Shown: positions 7,815 to 18,304, counted from the stretch's first letter. The stretch: 64,000 nucleotides of DNA from Streptococcus macacae NCTC 11558 (GCF_000187995.2 NZ_AEUW02000001.1:1-64000); one strand, 5' to 3'. Numbers and translations: made by a program. The notes: generated by a model from the letters alone, not told the origin.

Positions 7815-8114
7815 TTAAAAGGGTAATTTCCCTGCAAAGGCTCCCATTGTTTTTTGCGTAGCACTTTCAATCTGACTCAGTGCATCATTAACTGCCTGAG
7901 CCGTCATATCTTGCAGGGTTTCTGTATCGTCTGGGTCAACGACAGCTTCTTTAAAATCAATCGCTACTAGTTTCTTATCACCTGTAAAGGTTGCTGTAAC
8001 CAGTTCCTGTGCTGATTTGCCAATAAAGGTTTGCTGTGCTAATTCAGCTTGTTTGCTCTCCATTTGTTTTTGAAGTTTCTGTGCTTGCTTCATCATATTT
8101 TGCATATTCATCAT
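7815..8114 (-). CDS. YbaB/EbfC family nucleoid-associated protein
   Basis: This 99-residue protein is typical of the YbaB/EbfC family, small dimeric DNA-binding proteins found near recombination genes or alone. It begins with the characteristic [18 protein letters not shown] helix. The middle has the family strand pattern [15 protein letters not shown], followed by the acidic turn [13 protein letters not shown] and a helix AVNDALSQ. Length and composition match the family. It stands alone, convergent with the T7SS tail and sharing its terminator. AAAGGA lies upstream on the minus strand at somewhat long spacing. The cellular role is general nucleoid organisation. Confidence 0.9.
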   Translation of the reverse strand: MMNMQNMMKQAQKLQKQMESKQAELAQQTFIGKSAQELVTATFTGDKKLVAIDFKEAVVDPDDTETLQDMTAQAVNDALSQIESATQKTMGAFAGKLPF

Positions 8115-8443
8115 AAGATTTTTAAGATTCCTTTCCTGTCAAGGGTTTGAGCCTTGTTTAGATTGGTTTGCAGAAATCAAACTTGCCTTACTGAAAAGTG
8201 CGAATCCAGCTAACCAATCTGTTTTTCATTATATCATTTTTGCTTGCTGAGGGGAAGCTGTCATTGGAAAATCATAAGGTGAAATCACTTTCTTTCAATG
8301 GAAAAAGAATACAGATTTGCAGTCTTGAAGAAGATAATGCTCTGTTAGACTTATCTCTAAAAAAATTGCTGTTTTTCTAACCAAAAAGAATAGAAAAATA
8401 AGAGAATTTTTAGTATATTAGATATATTAAAGAAGGTGAAGTA
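8115..8443. other. Intergenic region between divergent ybaB and sufB
   Basis: This 329-base stretch separates the start of ybaB (minus) from sufB (plus). An open frame at 8198-8380 lacks a ribosome site and family resemblance, so I do not call it. The last 45 bases are very AT-rich and hold TATATT-type -10 candidates and the GAAGGTGAAG ribosome site of sufB. No riboswitch or repeat was recognised. Confidence 0.5.
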
Positions 8444-9862
8444 ATGTCTGAAATAAGTAAGCAAGTAAGGCCAAAGCCTATTGATTTAGGCGATTATAAG
8501 TTTGGTTTTCATGATAATGTTGAACCAATTGTCTCAACAGGAAAGGGTGCGACAGAAGCTGCTGTAAGAGAACTGTCACGGACAAAAGGAGAACCTAAAT
8601 GGATGTTAGATTTTCGTCTGGAGGCTTTGGCAGCTTTTCACCAAATGCCTATGCCGGATTGGGGGCCTGATCTATCTGAATTGGACTTTGATGAAATTAT
8701 ATATTATCAAAAAGCTTCTGAAAAAGCGGAGCATTCTTGGGAAGATGTCCCCGAAGAAATCAAAGAAACCTTTGAGCGTATTGGGATACCAGAAGCTGAG
8801 CGCCATTATTTGGCTGGAGCTGTTGTTCAGTATGAATCAGAAGTTGTTTATCATCATATGAAGGATGAGTATGACCGTTTAGGAATCATTTTTACAGATG
8901 CCGATACAGCTTTGAAAGAGCATCCCGAACTTTTTAAAAAATATTTTGCTAAAATTGTCCCGCCGAGCGATAATAAATTAGCGGCCCTAAATGCCGCTTT
9001 TTGGTCAGGAGGAACTTTTATTTATGTTCCTAAAGGTGTTCAGTGTGAGATTCCTCTTCAGACCTATTTCAGGATGAATCATGAAGAGACGGGGCAGTTT
9101 GAGAGAACCTTGATCATTGTTGATGAGGGAGCCAGTGTTCATTATGTTGAAGGCTGTACGGCTCCTATCTATTCAACAGCCAGTCTGCATGCCGCTATTG
9201 TTGAGGTTTATGCTCTAGAGGGTTCGCAAATGCGCTATTCTACCATTCAAAATTGGTCTAATAATGTCTATAATCTTGTCACCAAGCGTGCACGGGCAGA
9301 TAAAGATGCGACTATTGAATGGATTGATGGAAATTTAGGGTCGCATACGACGATGAAATACCCTTCTGTTATTTTAGACGGCGAAGGTGCCCGCGGGACA
9401 ATGCTTTCGATTGCTTTTGCAAACAGCAAACAGATTCAGGATACTGGGGGTAAAATGATCCACAATGCTCCGCGAACCAGTTCTTCTATTGTTTCAAAAT
9501 CAATTGCTAAAGGCGGCGGTGAGGTTAATTACAGAGGACAGGTAGTTTTTAGCAAACAGTCCCAAAAATCTGTCAGTCATATTGAGTGCGATACGATTAT
9601 TATGGACGATCTTTCAAAATCAGATACTGTACCCTTTAATGAGATCCACAATTCGCAGGTTGCTTTGGAGCATGAAGCTAAAGTATCTAAAATTTCTGAA
9701 GAGCAGCTGTATTACTTAATGAGTCGCGGGCTAACAGAAAGCGAAGCAACTGAGATGATTGTTATGGGCTTTGTTGAGCCTTTTACCAAAGAGCTTCCTA
9801 TGGAATATGCACTTGAGCTGAACCGGCTTATTTCCTATGAGATGGAAGGATCGGTAGGCTGA
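8444..9862 (+). CDS. sufB: Fe-S cluster assembly scaffold protein SufB
   Basis: SufB is the scaffold on which the SUF system builds iron-sulfur clusters, working with SufC, SufD, SufS and SufU. The 472 residues are full length and colinear with the family: [14 protein letters not shown] near the N-terminus, the [12 protein letters not shown] core, HYVEGCTAP in the beta-helix, and the C-terminal [21 protein letters not shown] good ribosome site (GAAGGTGAAG) precedes the ATG. In streptococci sufB normally ends a sufCDSUB operon. Here no other suf gene is adjacent; the upstream neighbour is ybaB on the other strand and the T7SS region. Whether the rest of the operon lies elsewhere or this is a second copy cannot be told from the window. 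Confidence 0.96.
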   Translation: MSEISKQVRPKPIDLGDYKFGFHDNVEPIVSTGKGATEAAVRELSRTKGEPKWMLDFRLEALAAFHQMPMPDWGPDLSELDFDEIIYYQKASEKAEHSWEDVPEEIKETFERIGIPEAERHYLAGAVVQYESEVVYHHMKDEYDRLGIIFTDADTALKEHPELFKKYFAKIVPPSDNKLAALNAAFWSGGTFIYVPKGVQCEIPLQTYFRMNHEETGQFERTLIIVDEGASVHYVEGCTAPIYSTASLHAAIVEVYALEGSQMRYSTIQNWSNNVYNLVTKRARADKDATIEWIDGNLGSHTTMKYPSVILDGEGARGTMLSIAFANSKQIQDTGGKMIHNAPRTSSSIVSKSIAKGGGEVNYRGQVVFSKQSQKSVSHIECDTIIMDDLSKSDTVPFNEIHNSQVALEHEAKVSKISEEQLYYLMSRGLTESEATEMIVMGFVEPFTKELPMEYALELNRLISYEMEGSVG

Positions 9863-10039
9863 TGATAGACTACCGTCAGTCATTTTCAATGACTGTTAGC
9901 TTAAACTATTCTTACAGCCCCAGTGTTTTTGATGGGGGTGGGACTGCAAAATCGTTTTTCTGTCAAAATACGATTGAGACCTGCTCTCTTTTATTGTAGT
10001 TAAAATCATCTTTAATAGTGAGTTTTTGGGGATAAACTG

Positions 10040-12328
10040 CTAAAGCGATTTGTCTATTTTAGGAATAGCCAGGCTGGATTTTTCCATATCAATTGTTAAA
10101 TGATAATGGCTGTTATCACGAATGGTGTGTTCAAAATCAGTTGTATAAAGGAGGAGGCGAAGAGTGTCTCCTTTTTTCAGCTGATAAATACTAGGCTGCA
10201 AGAGCAGCGTAAAAGTCATCCATTCATCGGGAATGACAGGTTCAATTGTTAGAAGCTTATGGCGATTTTGGAGATTAAGGACACTTTTAGTGATAACACG
10301 GTAGGCAGTCTCTTTGAAAGGCAGCTCACGCAAAGCTTCACGGGAAAAATTCTGTCCATTGTCAATACTGTCTGCTTCAAGAATACGGGGAATATCTGTC
10401 AGTCGTTTTTTGCTTCCCCAATCAAGCAGCTGAACAGATAAGAGACCCTTATTGCTGCTTGATTTGAGCCTAATAGTCAATTTTATCTGTCCGCTAATCA
10501 GCAGATCTTCCTCTACTGTATAGTCTATAAGAGCGGCATTGGCCTGTCCTGCAAAAAGAGCTTCTTTAAAGGTGGAATACTGCTTGCTGTAATCTTTAAA
10601 AGTATCTTCTGGATAATGGTTTTCAATCGTTTGGAGATGTTTGCCAAGCGGGAGTATTTTTGTTTGGTCTTCTCCCCACTTGTTTAAGCTTTTCCAGGTT
10701 TGTTCCTGAGTATTGTCCTGCCAGATAATCTCAGGCAGCTGAAAATGATTTTGATAGCCCAATAATTCAGCTGTTAAAAGGGCATTCATACTTTCTCGAA
10801 AATCAATTGATTGCCAGTTATGGAGATAGACATGGGAGCCTTGATGAAGGAAGAGGTGTTTTTGAACCTGCTGAGGCAAGGCCTTAAAGATTTGATAAAC
10901 TTGATTTGGCTTCACATTCCAGTCTTGCAAGCCATGAGTATAAACGACATGCGCTTGTATTTTGTGAGCCTGCGGTAAGTAGTTGCGCTCATGCCAAAAC
11001 TGATTATAATCACCGCTTGTCCGGTCTATTTGTTCAGTTTGTTCTGCCAGCATTTTTTGATACCATTGATTGTTTTGCAAATAATCACCGGCTGCTAGAT
11101 TGCGTGAATAGGTTAATTCCGTCAGCACGTCTAGATCTTCTCCTGGATAACCGCCTGGACTGCAAACTAAACCGTTTTCCCGATAGTAGTCGTACCAGGA
11201 AGAAATAGCTGATTCGGCTATAATCACTTTGAGTTCTTTGATTCCTGTCGTTGCAAGTCCTGTAGACATTGTCCCTAAATAGGACTTGCCTGTTGTTGCG
11301 ACAAGCCCATTGGTCCAGTCGGCGACGGCCTTTTTCCTTCGTTTATGATCAGTATAAGCATTAGCCCGGCCGTTTAGCCAGTCAATAACGGATTTAAAAG
11401 ATTCAATTTGAGTGTAGTCACCGCTGGTCATAAAACCATCAGATCCCTTGGTCCCAATGCCAGAGACATAGATATTGGCAAAACCGCGGGCCAGTAAGTA
11501 GTCATTTAGGCTATAACTGTTAATATAAGAGAAAGTTTCCTCAGCCCGACTAATAGGAAGATCTGCTGTGTGAACGCTGCGCGGTTTGAAACCTGGATCT
11601 TTAACTGTAATTTCCTGGCTTTGTTTTACCGCTAATGTTCCTTCCATTTGATGCAGTCTTTTATCAGCAGCCCAGTCATTTGTCCCTTCATGATAAGGAC
11701 TTGCTGTCATAATGACTGGCAGCTTTACTTTAGTTTTGGGCCGAATAATATTCACTTTAATCAGATCCAGTAAACCATCCTTATCAGTATCAAGAGGCGC
11801 TTCCACATAGATAGTTTCTCGAATTAAATTGCTGGTATTAAAAGTGGCTAAACTTTTGCCATTGAAAAAATGGTAAGTATTATCAGCTGGCAGAAAACCT
11901 TGGCTGATTAGCTTATCCAGCAAAATGTTCCCATTTTTAGTCCGGCTTCCAAGCAAATGATAAAGAGTTATCAAGAAATGATTTTCTTGGTAGCAAACGG
12001 GAAATTGTTTTTCTTTTAAAAAGCTAAAAGCATCTTGAAAGTCACTAAATGGTATAAAGTCAAGCAGTTGTGAGGCCACCCAGTAAAAGATAGTCTCTGT
12101 CAGCCCCTGCGAAGAGTCCCAAAATTCCTTAAAAGTGGTCTGTTTATCAGCAATAATGGTTTGAAAAAGATAGTCACTATCTGATTGTTGAAAGTAAACT
12201 TGCTTTATAAATTGTGCCAGATTTTCTTTGTTGGTCTTTTTTCTGCTTAAAAAAAAGCCTAGTTTTTGCAGCTCTTTTTCGGCAGTTTGGATTGATTTTG
12301 GCATATAACTGTATTGGTTGTATTTCAT
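10040..12328 (-). CDS. pepX: Xaa-Pro dipeptidyl-peptidase PepX
   Basis: PepX is a cytoplasmic serine exopeptidase that removes X-Pro dipeptides from proline-rich peptides, part of peptide nutrition in lactic acid bacteria. The 762 residues match the usual length. The nucleophile is Ser349 in TTGKSYLGT. The catalytic Asp is likely in LQDWNVKP and the His in [11 protein letters not shown]. The helical N-terminal dimerisation domain covers roughly the first 150 residues and the C-terminal part is the jelly-roll domain. It is transcribed divergently from glpF with a 112-base shared promoter region. That region has a partial CcpA-like sequence (GGAAACGTTTTA, 12343-12358, two mismatches to consensus), too weak to call as a site. 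Confidence 0.96.
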   Translation of the reverse strand: MKYNQYSYMPKSIQTAEKELQKLGFFLSRKKTNKENLAQFIKQVYFQQSDSDYLFQTIIADKQTTFKEFWDSSQGLTETIFYWVASQLLDFIPFSDFQDAFSFLKEKQFPVCYQENHFLITLYHLLGSRTKNGNILLDKLISQGFLPADNTYHFFNGKSLATFNTSNLIRETIYVEAPLDTDKDGLLDLIKVNIIRPKTKVKLPVIMTASPYHEGTNDWAADKRLHQMEGTLAVKQSQEITVKDPGFKPRSVHTADLPISRAEETFSYINSYSLNDYLLARGFANIYVSGIGTKGSDGFMTSGDYTQIESFKSVIDWLNGRANAYTDHKRRKKAVADWTNGLVATTGKSYLGTMSTGLATTGIKELKVIIAESAISSWYDYYRENGLVCSPGGYPGEDLDVLTELTYSRNLAAGDYLQNNQWYQKMLAEQTEQIDRTSGDYNQFWHERNYLPQAHKIQAHVVYTHGLQDWNVKPNQVYQIFKALPQQVQKHLFLHQGSHVYLHNWQSIDFRESMNALLTAELLGYQNHFQLPEIIWQDNTQEQTWKSLNKWGEDQTKILPLGKHLQTIENHYPEDTFKDYSKQYSTFKEALFAGQANAALIDYTVEEDLLISGQIKLTIRLKSSSNKGLLSVQLLDWGSKKRLTDIPRILEADSIDNGQNFSREALRELPFKETAYRVITKSVLNLQNRHKLLTIEPVIPDEWMTFTLLLQPSIYQLKKGDTLRLLLYTTDFEHTIRDNSHYHLTIDMEKSSLAIPKIDKSL

Positions 12329-12440
12329 GTTAATCTTCCTTTAGGGAAACGTTTTAATTTTTTTATATCTTTACATTATGTATTATACTTGATAAAATAG
12401 TACTTGTCTAAAAAATTCAATTCGGAGGAACAAAAGACAA

Positions 12441-13292
12441 ATGGACGTTACATGGACAGTGAAATATATCACTGAATTTTTAGGAACTGCTATCCTAGTC
12501 ATATTGGGAAATGGGGCAGTTGCTAATGTTGAACTAAAAGGAACGAAGGGACATGCCAGCGGCTGGCTGACAATTGCTATTGGATATGGTATGGGGGTGA
12601 TGATCCCGGCTCTTATGTTTGGTAATGTTTCTGGCAATCATATTAACCCAGCTTTTACACTTGGTTTGGCAACTTCAGGCCTATTCCCTTGGGCACAAGT
12701 TTTACCTTATATCTGTGCTCAGATGCTTGGAGCTATTGTAGGTCAGGGAGTTGTCGTTGCAACACATAAACCTTACTACTTGCAAACAACAAATCCTAAT
12801 GCCATCTTAGGAACATTTTCAACAATCGTCAATGTTGATAATGGCAAAAAAGAAACGCGCAATGGAGCGTTAGTTAATGGCTTTATCAATGAATTTTTCG
12901 GTTCCTTTATTCTTTTCTTAGGGGCTATGGCAATGACCAAAAACTTTTTTGGCGGTGAAATCCTTCAATATGCTTCATCACAAGGTGTTGATGTTTCATC
13001 AATGCAGGCAAAACTTCAAATTGGTTCTCAGATCAATGCAGGCCTTGCAGTTGGCCATCTAGGACTTGGTTTCCTTGTTATGGCTCTGGTTACCTCATTG
13101 GGAGGTCCAACAGGACCTGCCTTAAACCCCGCTAGGGATCTTGGTCCTCGCCTTCTTCATTATTTCTTGCCTAAATCAGTTCTTGGTGAAAATAAAGGGG
13201 ATTCCAAATGGTGGTATTCATGGGTACCGGTTATTGCTCCAATCCTTGCAGGTTTAGCAGCAGTTGCTTTATTTAAATACTTGTATACCTAA
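12441..13292 (+). CDS. glpF: Glycerol facilitator / aquaporin family protein
   Basis: This is a membrane channel of the major intrinsic protein family with six transmembrane helices. Both signature NPA motifs are visible: HINPAFT (residues 69-71) and LNPARD (229-231). The Asp after the second NPAR is typical of glycerol-conducting channels and not water-only ones. The 283-residue length fits, including a loop insertion of about 20 residues around residues 110-135. The ATG has CGGAGGAAC upstream. It probably lets glycerol and similar small solutes cross the membrane passively. The gene is monocistronic and followed by a strong terminator. Confidence 0.93.
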   Translation: MDVTWTVKYITEFLGTAILVILGNGAVANVELKGTKGHASGWLTIAIGYGMGVMIPALMFGNVSGNHINPAFTLGLATSGLFPWAQVLPYICAQMLGAIVGQGVVVATHKPYYLQTTNPNAILGTFSTIVNVDNGKKETRNGALVNGFINEFFGSFILFLGAMAMTKNFFGGEILQYASSQGVDVSSMQAKLQIGSQINAGLAVGHLGLGFLVMALVTSLGGPTGPALNPARDLGPRLLHYFLPKSVLGENKGDSKWWYSWVPVIAPILAGLAAVALFKYLYT

Positions 13293-13315
13293 ATAAATTA
13301 GTTCAATAATGACAG

Positions 13316-13347
13316 AAAAGAGGTTGAGATAAAGTCTCACCTCTTTT
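13316..13347 (+). terminator. Terminator after glpF
   Basis: The stem AAAAGAGGTTGAGA / TCTCACCTCTTTT has a four-base loop and is followed by a short T-rich tail. The A-rich 5' side would let it act on the other strand as well. Confidence 0.8.
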
Positions 13348-13495
13348 CTTATGTTTTCGGCTTGTTTAATAGGACAGCTATCTAATAGTTCAAAAATAAA
13401 CTGATATAAAGAGAGCTTTATTTCTCTTTTTTTCTAATAATGTCTTGTCAAAAATAGGGTTTTTGTCTAAAATGTAAATGTGAAGGGAGAAGAAG

Positions 13496-14260
13496 ATGGC
13501 ACTATTTGAAGATATATATTTTTATTCACCCATTATCCGTTGCAAACTGCGAGACCGTCATATTGCCTTTTATCAGAAAACTCTAGGCTTTCGATTGATA
13601 AAAGAGGAAAATACACTGGTATCTTTTAGTGACTGGTCACAAGAAACAAGCCACTTTCAGCTTGAAGAAACCCCAGGACTTTTATCAAAAGACATTAGAG
13701 GGCCAAAGAAGCTGCACCAAATGATTATCAAAACTCCCTATCCTCAGGAAATCGAAAGCTTATTAGCCAATGGCGCTAAAGCAAGCAGAATTTTTAAGGG
13801 AGAAAAGGGTTATGCATTTGAAGCTTTTTCTCCAGAAAATGACTGTTTTTTACTGCATGCCGAAAATGATCTGGCTGCTTTAAAAGAGATAACAGCAGAT
13901 CAGCTTAATTTTCATGCTTTAGAGGATTTTAAAGGTTTATCAGAGTTTAAGGTAGAGCGTATTATTTTGAATGTGCTTGATAAGAAAAGCTCACAAGCTT
14001 TTTATCAAGAGCTTTTTCAAAATCAATTTCCTCTTTCTCTTGATTTTGTTGAGACTAAAGGAGCTGATTTAGCAGCCGAACCTTACATCACCAGAGACTT
14101 AGAGATTTTGGAAATTCGTGTCCCCAAGGATTACGATTTAAAGGATGCCAAAGCCTATTTTGAAAGTAAAGGACAAAAAGTATATTTGGATAAGAGCGAG
14201 AAGGTTTTAGTTATCTCTGATCCTAGCCAAATTGAAATTTGGTTTCATAAAATCAAATGA
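13496..14260 (+). CDS. cppA: CppA family protein
   Basis: This 254-residue protein has the two-part layout of streptococcal CppA: an N-terminal glyoxalase/bleomycin-resistance-fold half (SPIIRCKLRDRHIAFYQKTL) and a C-terminal CppA_C half (KVERIILNVLDKKSSQAFYQ). CppA was once described as a C3-degrading protease of pneumococci. No protease motif is visible here and the fold suggests a metal-dependent or binding function, so the role stays open. AAGGGAGAAGAAG lies upstream of the ATG. Its stop overlaps the start of the next gene (ATGA), so the two are probably co-translated. It is cytoplasmic by sequence, with no signal peptide. Confidence 0.85.
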   Translation: MALFEDIYFYSPIIRCKLRDRHIAFYQKTLGFRLIKEENTLVSFSDWSQETSHFQLEETPGLLSKDIRGPKKLHQMIIKTPYPQEIESLLANGAKASRIFKGEKGYAFEAFSPENDCFLLHAENDLAALKEITADQLNFHALEDFKGLSEFKVERIILNVLDKKSSQAFYQELFQNQFPLSLDFVETKGADLAAEPYITRDLEILEIRVPKDYDLKDAKAYFESKGQKVYLDKSEKVLVISDPSQIEIWFHKIK

Positions 14261-15213
14261 GCTATCAAAAAATCATTGATAAGATAAAAGAACAAATTCA
14301 GCAGCATATTTATTTAGGAGCGAGTTTAGCACTTTATGATGGGAAGTGGCAGGAGTTTTATTTAGGAGAAGCTACTTCCCATCATAAGACAAAGGCAGGC
14401 CTTGTTTATGATTTAGCCAGTGTTTCTAAGGTGGTCGGTGTTGGAACCCTTATTATCTTTCTTGTTCAAGAGGGCAAGCTTAATTTAGATGCGCGTTTTC
14501 AAAGCTACTATCCTGACTTTCAAGATCCATCAGTGACTGTTCGTCAGCTCTTAACACATACAAGCGGTATCGATCCTTTTATTCCCAATCGGAATCATTT
14601 AAATGATTCCGAATTAAAAAGGGCGATTCATCAAGTTACTGTTAAGGCGGATAAATCATTTCATTATACAGATATCAATTTTATCTTATTAGGTTTCTTG
14701 CTGGAAAAAATTTATGGACAGAGCTTGAATCACATTTTACAAGAGCATGTTTTTGACTTATTTGGAATGGTAAAAACAAGTTTTGGACCTGTAAGAAATG
14801 CTGTTCCTACAGCAAAAAACATTCCTATAGGAACCGTCCATGATCCTAAGGCTCAAATTTTAGGTGTTCATACCGGATCAGCAGGATTATTCTCAACGTT
14901 AAAAGATCTAGAAGTTTTCACTAGTCATTATCTGAAGGATGATTTTGCTGCAGTATTGACTCAAGACTATGCTTTTTCTGATAAAAAACGCAGTCTTGCT
15001 TGGGATTTGCAAGGAGACTGGCTTTTGCACACAGGCTACACAGGAACTTTTGTCCTTATCAATATTCAAGAGCAAAGGGCTGCTGTTTTCCTATCTAATC
15101 GTACTTACGAAAAAGATGAGCGAGCCCAATGGATTTTAGATCGCGATGAATTGATAGGAGTGATTAAACAAGCTTTGTTGGAATCATACTCTTCGAAAAT
15201 CTCTTCAAACTAG
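14257..15213 (+). CDS. Beta-lactamase-fold serine hydrolase
   Basis: This 318-residue protein belongs to the class C beta-lactamase/PBP4*-like serine hydrolases. The SxxK motif is SVSK in DLASVSKVVG, the tyrosine motif is in HYTDINFI, and the third motif is HTGYTG near residue 265. No signal peptide is present, so it is probably cytoplasmic, with an esterase, peptidase or amidase substrate I cannot specify. It overlaps cppA by four bases. The last eight or nine residues (from YSSKISSN) are encoded by the start of a BOX repeat, so the C-terminus has been altered by insertion of the element. Confidence 0.88.
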   Translation: MSYQKIIDKIKEQIQQHIYLGASLALYDGKWQEFYLGEATSHHKTKAGLVYDLASVSKVVGVGTLIIFLVQEGKLNLDARFQSYYPDFQDPSVTVRQLLTHTSGIDPFIPNRNHLNDSELKRAIHQVTVKADKSFHYTDINFILLGFLLEKIYGQSLNHILQEHVFDLFGMVKTSFGPVRNAVPTAKNIPIGTVHDPKAQILGVHTGSAGLFSTLKDLEVFTSHYLKDDFAAVLTQDYAFSDKKRSLAWDLQGDWLLHTGYTGTFVLINIQEQRAAVFLSNRTYEKDERAQWILDRDELIGVIKQALLESYSSKISSN

Positions 15214-15289
15214 GTCAGCGTCATCTTGCCCTAGCTTAGCCTTGCCTGTAGCTAGCTTTCTCGTTTGCTTTTGGATTTTCATTGAGCAT
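15186..15289 (+). repeat. BOX-type repeat (boxA plus boxC-like parts)
   Basis: The sequence starts ATACTCTTCGAAAATC, continues CTTCAAACTAGGTCAGCGTC, and ends GGATTTTCATTGAGCAT. This matches the pneumococcal BOX element as I remember it: the boxA start ATACTCTTCGAAAATCTC, the GTCAGCGTC core targeted by the BOXA1R primer, and a boxC end with ATTTTCATTGAG. BOX elements are non-autonomous, structured intergenic repeats. The 5' end of this one overlaps the end of the upstream gene. Confidence 0.8.
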
Positions 15290-15320
15290 AAGGTTTTCAT
15301 AAAGAAAAAGAGCGCTGTTT

Positions 15321-15758
15321 TTATAGCGCTTTTTCCATTAGAATATGCCTGATACCAGCTTCTTCGAATTCTTGGCCAATAGGTTTAAAATGCATTTTAA
15401 GGTAAAACCCTTGGGCAGCTATTTGGGCGTGCAAGTCCATTTTTTGAAACCCTTGTTTTTTAGCAAAGTCCATTGCAGCTTCTAAGATAATTTTGCCGTA
15501 ATTTTTACCGCGGTTGCCAGACAGTACGGCCATACGTTGAAGCGTCACGCTGGATTGGCTCTTATCAGGAAGCAACCTGCAAGTAGCTGCAGCTTTTTCT
15601 GTCTCATCATACAAAACAAAATGAATGCAGTATGCTTCATTTTTATCTATTTCAAGTGCTAAGGGCACACCTTGCCCCTTGACAAAAACTGTCTGCCGGA
15701 TTTTAATAGCATCTAGGTAGGTAGATGAGAGCGTATCACGAGTATATCTAATTTTCAT
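15321..15758 (-). CDS. GNAT family N-acetyltransferase (ElaA-like)
   Basis: This 145-residue acetyltransferase has the GNAT core. The acetyl-CoA-binding loop is seen as LQRMAVLSGNRGKNYGKIILEAAM, then the strand MDLHAQIAAQGFYLKMHFKPIG. The ACY-like stretch AAATCRLLPD resembles ElaA-type proteins. The acceptor substrate is unknown. I start it at 15758 (MKIRYTRD) because this is where family similarity begins; a longer frame would run back into pflB. There is no ribosome-binding sequence upstream. Instead an extended -10 box lies six bases before the ATG, suggesting a leaderless mRNA. It lies downstream of pflB on the same strand but behind the pflB terminator. Confidence 0.86.
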   Translation of the reverse strand: MKIRYTRDTLSSTYLDAIKIRQTVFVKGQGVPLALEIDKNEAYCIHFVLYDETEKAAATCRLLPDKSQSSVTLQRMAVLSGNRGKNYGKIILEAAMDFAKKQGFQKMDLHAQIAAQGFYLKMHFKPIGQEFEEAGIRHILMEKAL

Positions 15759-15764
15759 AATCTT

Positions 15765-15773
15765 ATTATAACA
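15765..15773 (-). promoter_or_regulatory. Extended -10 promoter for a leaderless GNAT mRNA
   Basis: On the minus strand TGTTATAAT is followed by six bases (AAGATT) and then ATG. With a start site about seven bases after the -10 box, transcription would begin at or next to the A of the start codon. No Shine-Dalgarno sequence is present. Confidence 0.6.
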
Positions 15774-15777
15774 AAAG

Positions 15778-15800
15778 AAAGAGCCAGCAAGGGCTCTTTT
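15778..15800 (-). terminator. Terminator after pflB
   Basis: On the minus strand the stem AAAGAGCCC / GGCTCTTT with a short loop (TTGCT) is followed by CTTTTGTT. It lies between pflB and the GNAT gene. Confidence 0.75.
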
Positions 15801-15816
15801 CTTCATTTTCAATTTC

Positions 15817-18141
15817 CTAATTTCCTGAAATGCTTTCTGCAGCATCATCCATTGAAAGAACTTCGTGGAAGACACGCTGAGTCAATTCAGTTTTTTGCTC
15901 TTTCGTAAGGTATTTAGTATTAACACAGTAACCTGAAATACGGACAATGACATCTTCGCCAGACATAATCTTATCATAGACATCTTTAAGATCCATAACA
16001 TTCAAATTAACATGCTGACCGCCATTTTCAAAGTAACCATCAAGAATAGTGACCAGATTATTCACTTGCTCATCATAAGTTTTACCAAGAGCTTTTGGAG
16101 AAACCTGAGTTGTCAGTGAAATACCATCAGCAGCATAACCAAAATCAAGACTAGCTAGTGAATTTAAGTTTTGCAGCCAGCCGCCGCGGGCTTTATTAGA
16201 TGGGTTAGCACCTGGTGAGAAGAATTCAAGTTTTGAAAGATTGACGCTGCCGTCTTCATTAAGGTAAACCCCTTTATGAACTGGAGAGTTCCCTGTTTGT
16301 TTGGAATAAGCAACATTTGAAGTAATGGTAAGTAAGGATACTGTTGCTTCAGCATTCTTATACAGTTTATGACGGCGCAGACGGGTTGTATAGGCTTCAA
16401 TCAGCCATTCTGCTAATTCGTTTGAACGAGGGTCGTCTTCACCCCAACGCGGATAATCTCCGACTGTTTCATAATCGTAAATATAGCCATCTTCATCACG
16501 GATTGGTTTTACAGTAGCATATTTAATAGCTGACAAGGTATCAACAGTATTGGCAAATCCACAGATACCAAATCCCATATTAGCGCGTTGACGTGTTGGC
16601 AAAAAGGCCATTTGAACAGCTTCATAGTTATACTTATCAGTCATATAATGAATGATATTAAGAGCATCCACATAAGTATCAGTCAGCCAATCAAGCGATT
16701 TTTCGAAGTTGGCTTTAACAGAGTCAAAATCAAGCACTTCATCACGAATTGGTTTGATATCAAACACTTTATAATCCTTGTGGACATCGTCATAGCCGCC
16801 GTTAAGCCCTGTCAGAAGAGCTTTAAGAACATTAACACGGGCACCGAAGTATTGGATATTGTGACGCTGCTCTTCATTTTCTGGATCAAGCGGTGATACA
16901 CAGCATGAGATACAAGACATTTCACCATAGCCATCTTTAGCCATTGTGGTTACCCCTTCATATTGGATAGAAGAGTGCTTGTGGCTCATTACCATACAAT
17001 AATGGCGGAAAGCATAAGGCAGTTTATCTGTCCAAAGAACGGTTAAGTTTGGTTCAGGAGAATTACCAATGTTATCCAATGTATTTAAGAAACGATAGTC
17101 CATTTTAGTGACACGATGGCGGCCATCGGCTCCCATACCAGCCATTGAAGTTGTGATGAATGTTGGATCACCAGAATAAAGCTGGTCATAAGCCTTTGTA
17201 CGAGCAAATTTTACAGTACGCAGTTTCATAACGAAATCATCTACAAATTCTTGAATTTCGGATTCTGTAAATGTTCCGCGGGCAAGGTCACGTTCAGCAA
17301 AGATATCAAGGACAATTGGAACACGGCCTAAGGAAGTAGCAGCACCGTTGATGACACGAGCGACAGCCATAAAGGCGATATTAACCCACTGAATAGCTTC
17401 TTTAACATTCATGGCTGGCTTGCGAACATCAAAGCCATAAAGATCGCCAAGTTTAACAACTTCACCAAGTGCTTGGTACTGAAGGTTAACTTCTTCACGA
17501 AGACGGATAGATTCTTCATCAATCTCAGTAATAGCATTCCAGTCATTAACTTTTTCTTGCATCAGATAATCAGCTCCATAAAGAGCAAGACGTGCATAAA
17601 CACCAATGATGCGTCCGCGTGAATATGCGTCTGGAAGACCTGTTACAGTGTGTGCATGACGCGCACGGCGGATATTTGAAGTATAAGCACGGAAAATACC
17701 ATCATTAACGGTTGTTGTGTATTTGGTGAAGATTTCATGAACAGCAGGATCAGGTTCATAGCCATTTTCCTTCAAAGTTGTTTCAGCCATGCGGATGCCG
17801 CCTTTTGGCATGAAGTTTAATTTGAAAAGTTCATCATTTTGAAGACCAAAAATAAGTTCATTTTCTTTATCAATGTAGCCTGCTGGGATATCAGCAATAG
17901 AAGTTGGACGGGTATCCATTGGGAAACGCGTTTCTTCATAATGAGCTTTTGTCTCTTCTACAATTTTCTTGATTTTAAGAGAGCGTTCCGTTGCACCGGC
18001 TAGGAAACTTTCATCTCCATCGTAGGGGGTGTAATTGGCTTGAACAAAACGAGAAACACTTGCTTTTTCTTTCCAATCAGATCCTTTGAAGCCCTCCCAG
18101 GCTTTTTCAAAAATGTCTGTGTTAGTTTTAACAGTTGCCAT
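15817..18141 (-). CDS. pflB: Formate acetyltransferase (pyruvate formate-lyase)
   Basis: PflB converts pyruvate and CoA to acetyl-CoA and formate anaerobically and is central to streptococcal mixed-acid fermentation. The 774 residues are full length. The catalytic cysteine pair is in [12 protein letters not shown]. The glycine-radical loop is near the C-terminus in [13 protein letters not shown], where the Gly is activated by the PflA radical-SAM enzyme (not in this window). It is monocistronic, with its own terminator. The promoter carries a sequence that fits the CcpA cre consensus across its spacer, suggesting carbon catabolite control. Confidence 0.97.
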   Translation of the reverse strand: MATVKTNTDIFEKAWEGFKGSDWKEKASVSRFVQANYTPYDGDESFLAGATERSLKIKKIVEETKAHYEETRFPMDTRPTSIADIPAGYIDKENELIFGLQNDELFKLNFMPKGGIRMAETTLKENGYEPDPAVHEIFTKYTTTVNDGIFRAYTSNIRRARHAHTVTGLPDAYSRGRIIGVYARLALYGADYLMQEKVNDWNAITEIDEESIRLREEVNLQYQALGEVVKLGDLYGFDVRKPAMNVKEAIQWVNIAFMAVARVINGAATSLGRVPIVLDIFAERDLARGTFTESEIQEFVDDFVMKLRTVKFARTKAYDQLYSGDPTFITTSMAGMGADGRHRVTKMDYRFLNTLDNIGNSPEPNLTVLWTDKLPYAFRHYCMVMSHKHSSIQYEGVTTMAKDGYGEMSCISCCVSPLDPENEEQRHNIQYFGARVNVLKALLTGLNGGYDDVHKDYKVFDIKPIRDEVLDFDSVKANFEKSLDWLTDTYVDALNIIHYMTDKYNYEAVQMAFLPTRQRANMGFGICGFANTVDTLSAIKYATVKPIRDEDGYIYDYETVGDYPRWGEDDPRSNELAEWLIEAYTTRLRRHKLYKNAEATVSLLTITSNVAYSKQTGNSPVHKGVYLNEDGSVNLSKLEFFSPGANPSNKARGGWLQNLNSLASLDFGYAADGISLTTQVSPKALGKTYDEQVNNLVTILDGYFENGGQHVNLNVMDLKDVYDKIMSGEDVIVRISGYCVNTKYLTKEQKTELTQRVFHEVLSMDDAAESISGN

Positions 18142-18196
18142 AATGATTTTCCCTCATTTCTAGTAACAATCCAATCTGTTACATCTTTACAGCTAC

Positions 18197-18253
18197 ATTC
18201 TATCATACAGTAAACGGTTTCACAATGAAAAAGCAGCCTTGTAAACACTTTCT
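18197..18253 (-). promoter_or_regulatory. pflB promoter with two cre-like CcpA operators
   Basis: On the minus strand a -35 box TTGTGA (18220-18225) and a -10 box TAGAAT (18197-18202, preceded by TGA) are 17 bases apart. TGAAACCGTTTACT (18209-18222) fits the cre consensus TGNAANCGNWNNCW at every position and covers the end of the -35 box and most of the spacer, so bound CcpA would block polymerase. Upstream, TGTAAACACTTTCT (18240-18253, read on the plus strand) fits with one mismatch. Regulation is inferred from these matches. Confidence 0.65.
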
Positions 18254-18304
18254 TTTATAATACAGAATGGCAAAATAGGTAAAACTGTACTACAAATGCT
18301 AAGA

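Noticed and set aside
8198..8380. A 60-codon open frame upstream of sufB
   Set aside because: No ribosome site, no family resemblance, and composition like the flanking non-coding DNA.
12343..12358. Possible cre site between pepX and glpF
   Set aside because: GGAAACGTTTTA has two mismatches at conserved positions, too weak to call without expression data.
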